Positions 7,770 through 9,472 of a stretch of DNA of 9,472 nt are shown piece by piece. How positions within the stretch are numbered: position 1 is the stretch's first letter; every line of letters starts with the position of its first letter. Source of the stretch: Desulfuromonadaceae bacterium (GTDB lineage: Bacteria; Desulfobacterota; Desulfuromonadia; Desulfuromonadales; Syntrophotaleaceae); contig JAIOSZ010000001.1 of the NCBI GenBank assembly GCA_021107335.1, forward strand, positions 1-9,472, read 5' to 3'. A program made the position numbers and the translations under genes. The notes under the pieces were generated by a model. That model worked only from the letters and a program-made list of their open reading frames with translations. It made no database searches and was not told where the DNA came from.

Positions 7770-7789
7770 GGGGTTCACTAGAGAACCCC
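7770..7789 (-). promoter_or_regulatory. Hairpin in gyrB-gyrA intergenic region, next to gyrA ribosome binding site
   Basis: Perfect 7-bp arms (7783-7789 and 7770-7776; GGGGTTC / GAACCCC in the mRNA) enclose a 6-nt loop. The 3' arm ends 1 nt before the gyrA Shine-Dalgarno sequence. No T-tract follows, so it is not a typical terminator. It could tune gyrA translation, protect or mark an mRNA end, or be neutral. The structure is seen; the role is inferred. Confidence 0.5.
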
Positions 7790-7817
7790 GTAAATAGTCT
7801 ATTCCTACGCCCGTTAC

Positions 7818-9472
<1,655 letters not shown>

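Noticed and set aside
7776..7778. In-frame GTG at 7778 as the gyrA start
   Set aside because: It lies in the hairpin with no ribosome binding site, whereas the ATG at 7757 has GGAGGA at ideal spacing and begins at the usual family N-terminus.

Overview
The window looks like ordinary chromosomal core DNA from a free-living, Gram-negative bacterium of moderate-to-high GC. I see no mobile element, phage, CRISPR array, rRNA or tRNA. GyrB carries the extra C-terminal domain typical of proteobacterial GyrB. As I recall it, the order gyrB-gyrA-(membrane TPR protein)-gpsA next to the origin is the arrangement in Desulfuromonadales such as Geobacter, Pelobacter and Desulfuromonas. I therefore suggest that lineage, as an inference from layout and not as a database result.

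Layout. On the + strand, positions 1-1668 hold the C-terminal two thirds of a class A penicillin-binding protein (PBP1A type), cut by the left edge. It ends at a near-perfect, symmetrical hairpin terminator (1691-1732) with T-rich flanks on both strands, so the same element can also stop the convergent minus-strand operon. A non-coding spacer of about 180 bp follows. Everything from 1916 to 9472 is on the minus strand and reads right to left: gyrB (N-terminal part beyond the right edge), gyrA, a membrane-anchored TPR protein, gpsA, an endonuclease/exonuclease/phosphatase (EEP) fold protein, and nth (endonuclease III). The gaps are 60 bp (gyrB-gyrA), an out-of-frame overlap of about 65 bp (gyrA-TPR), 13 bp (TPR-gpsA), 12 bp (gpsA-EEP) and 68 bp (EEP-nth). 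This is consistent with one long operon or a chain of coupled genes.

How the genes work together. GyrB and GyrA form DNA gyrase, which introduces negative supercoils. GpsA makes sn-glycerol 3-phosphate for phospholipids. Nth removes oxidised pyrimidines from DNA. The PBP polymerises and cross-links peptidoglycan. The TPR protein and the EEP-like protein have no function I can assign with confidence. The EEP-like protein has the fold signature of its family but has lost several catalytic residues.

Points worth a second look are the degenerate active site of the EEP protein, the dual-coding overlap between the acidic GyrA tail and the basic TPR-protein head, a hairpin directly next to the gyrA ribosome binding site, and a DnaA-box-like cluster just upstream of nth. 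I did not find a clear new multi-gene system.
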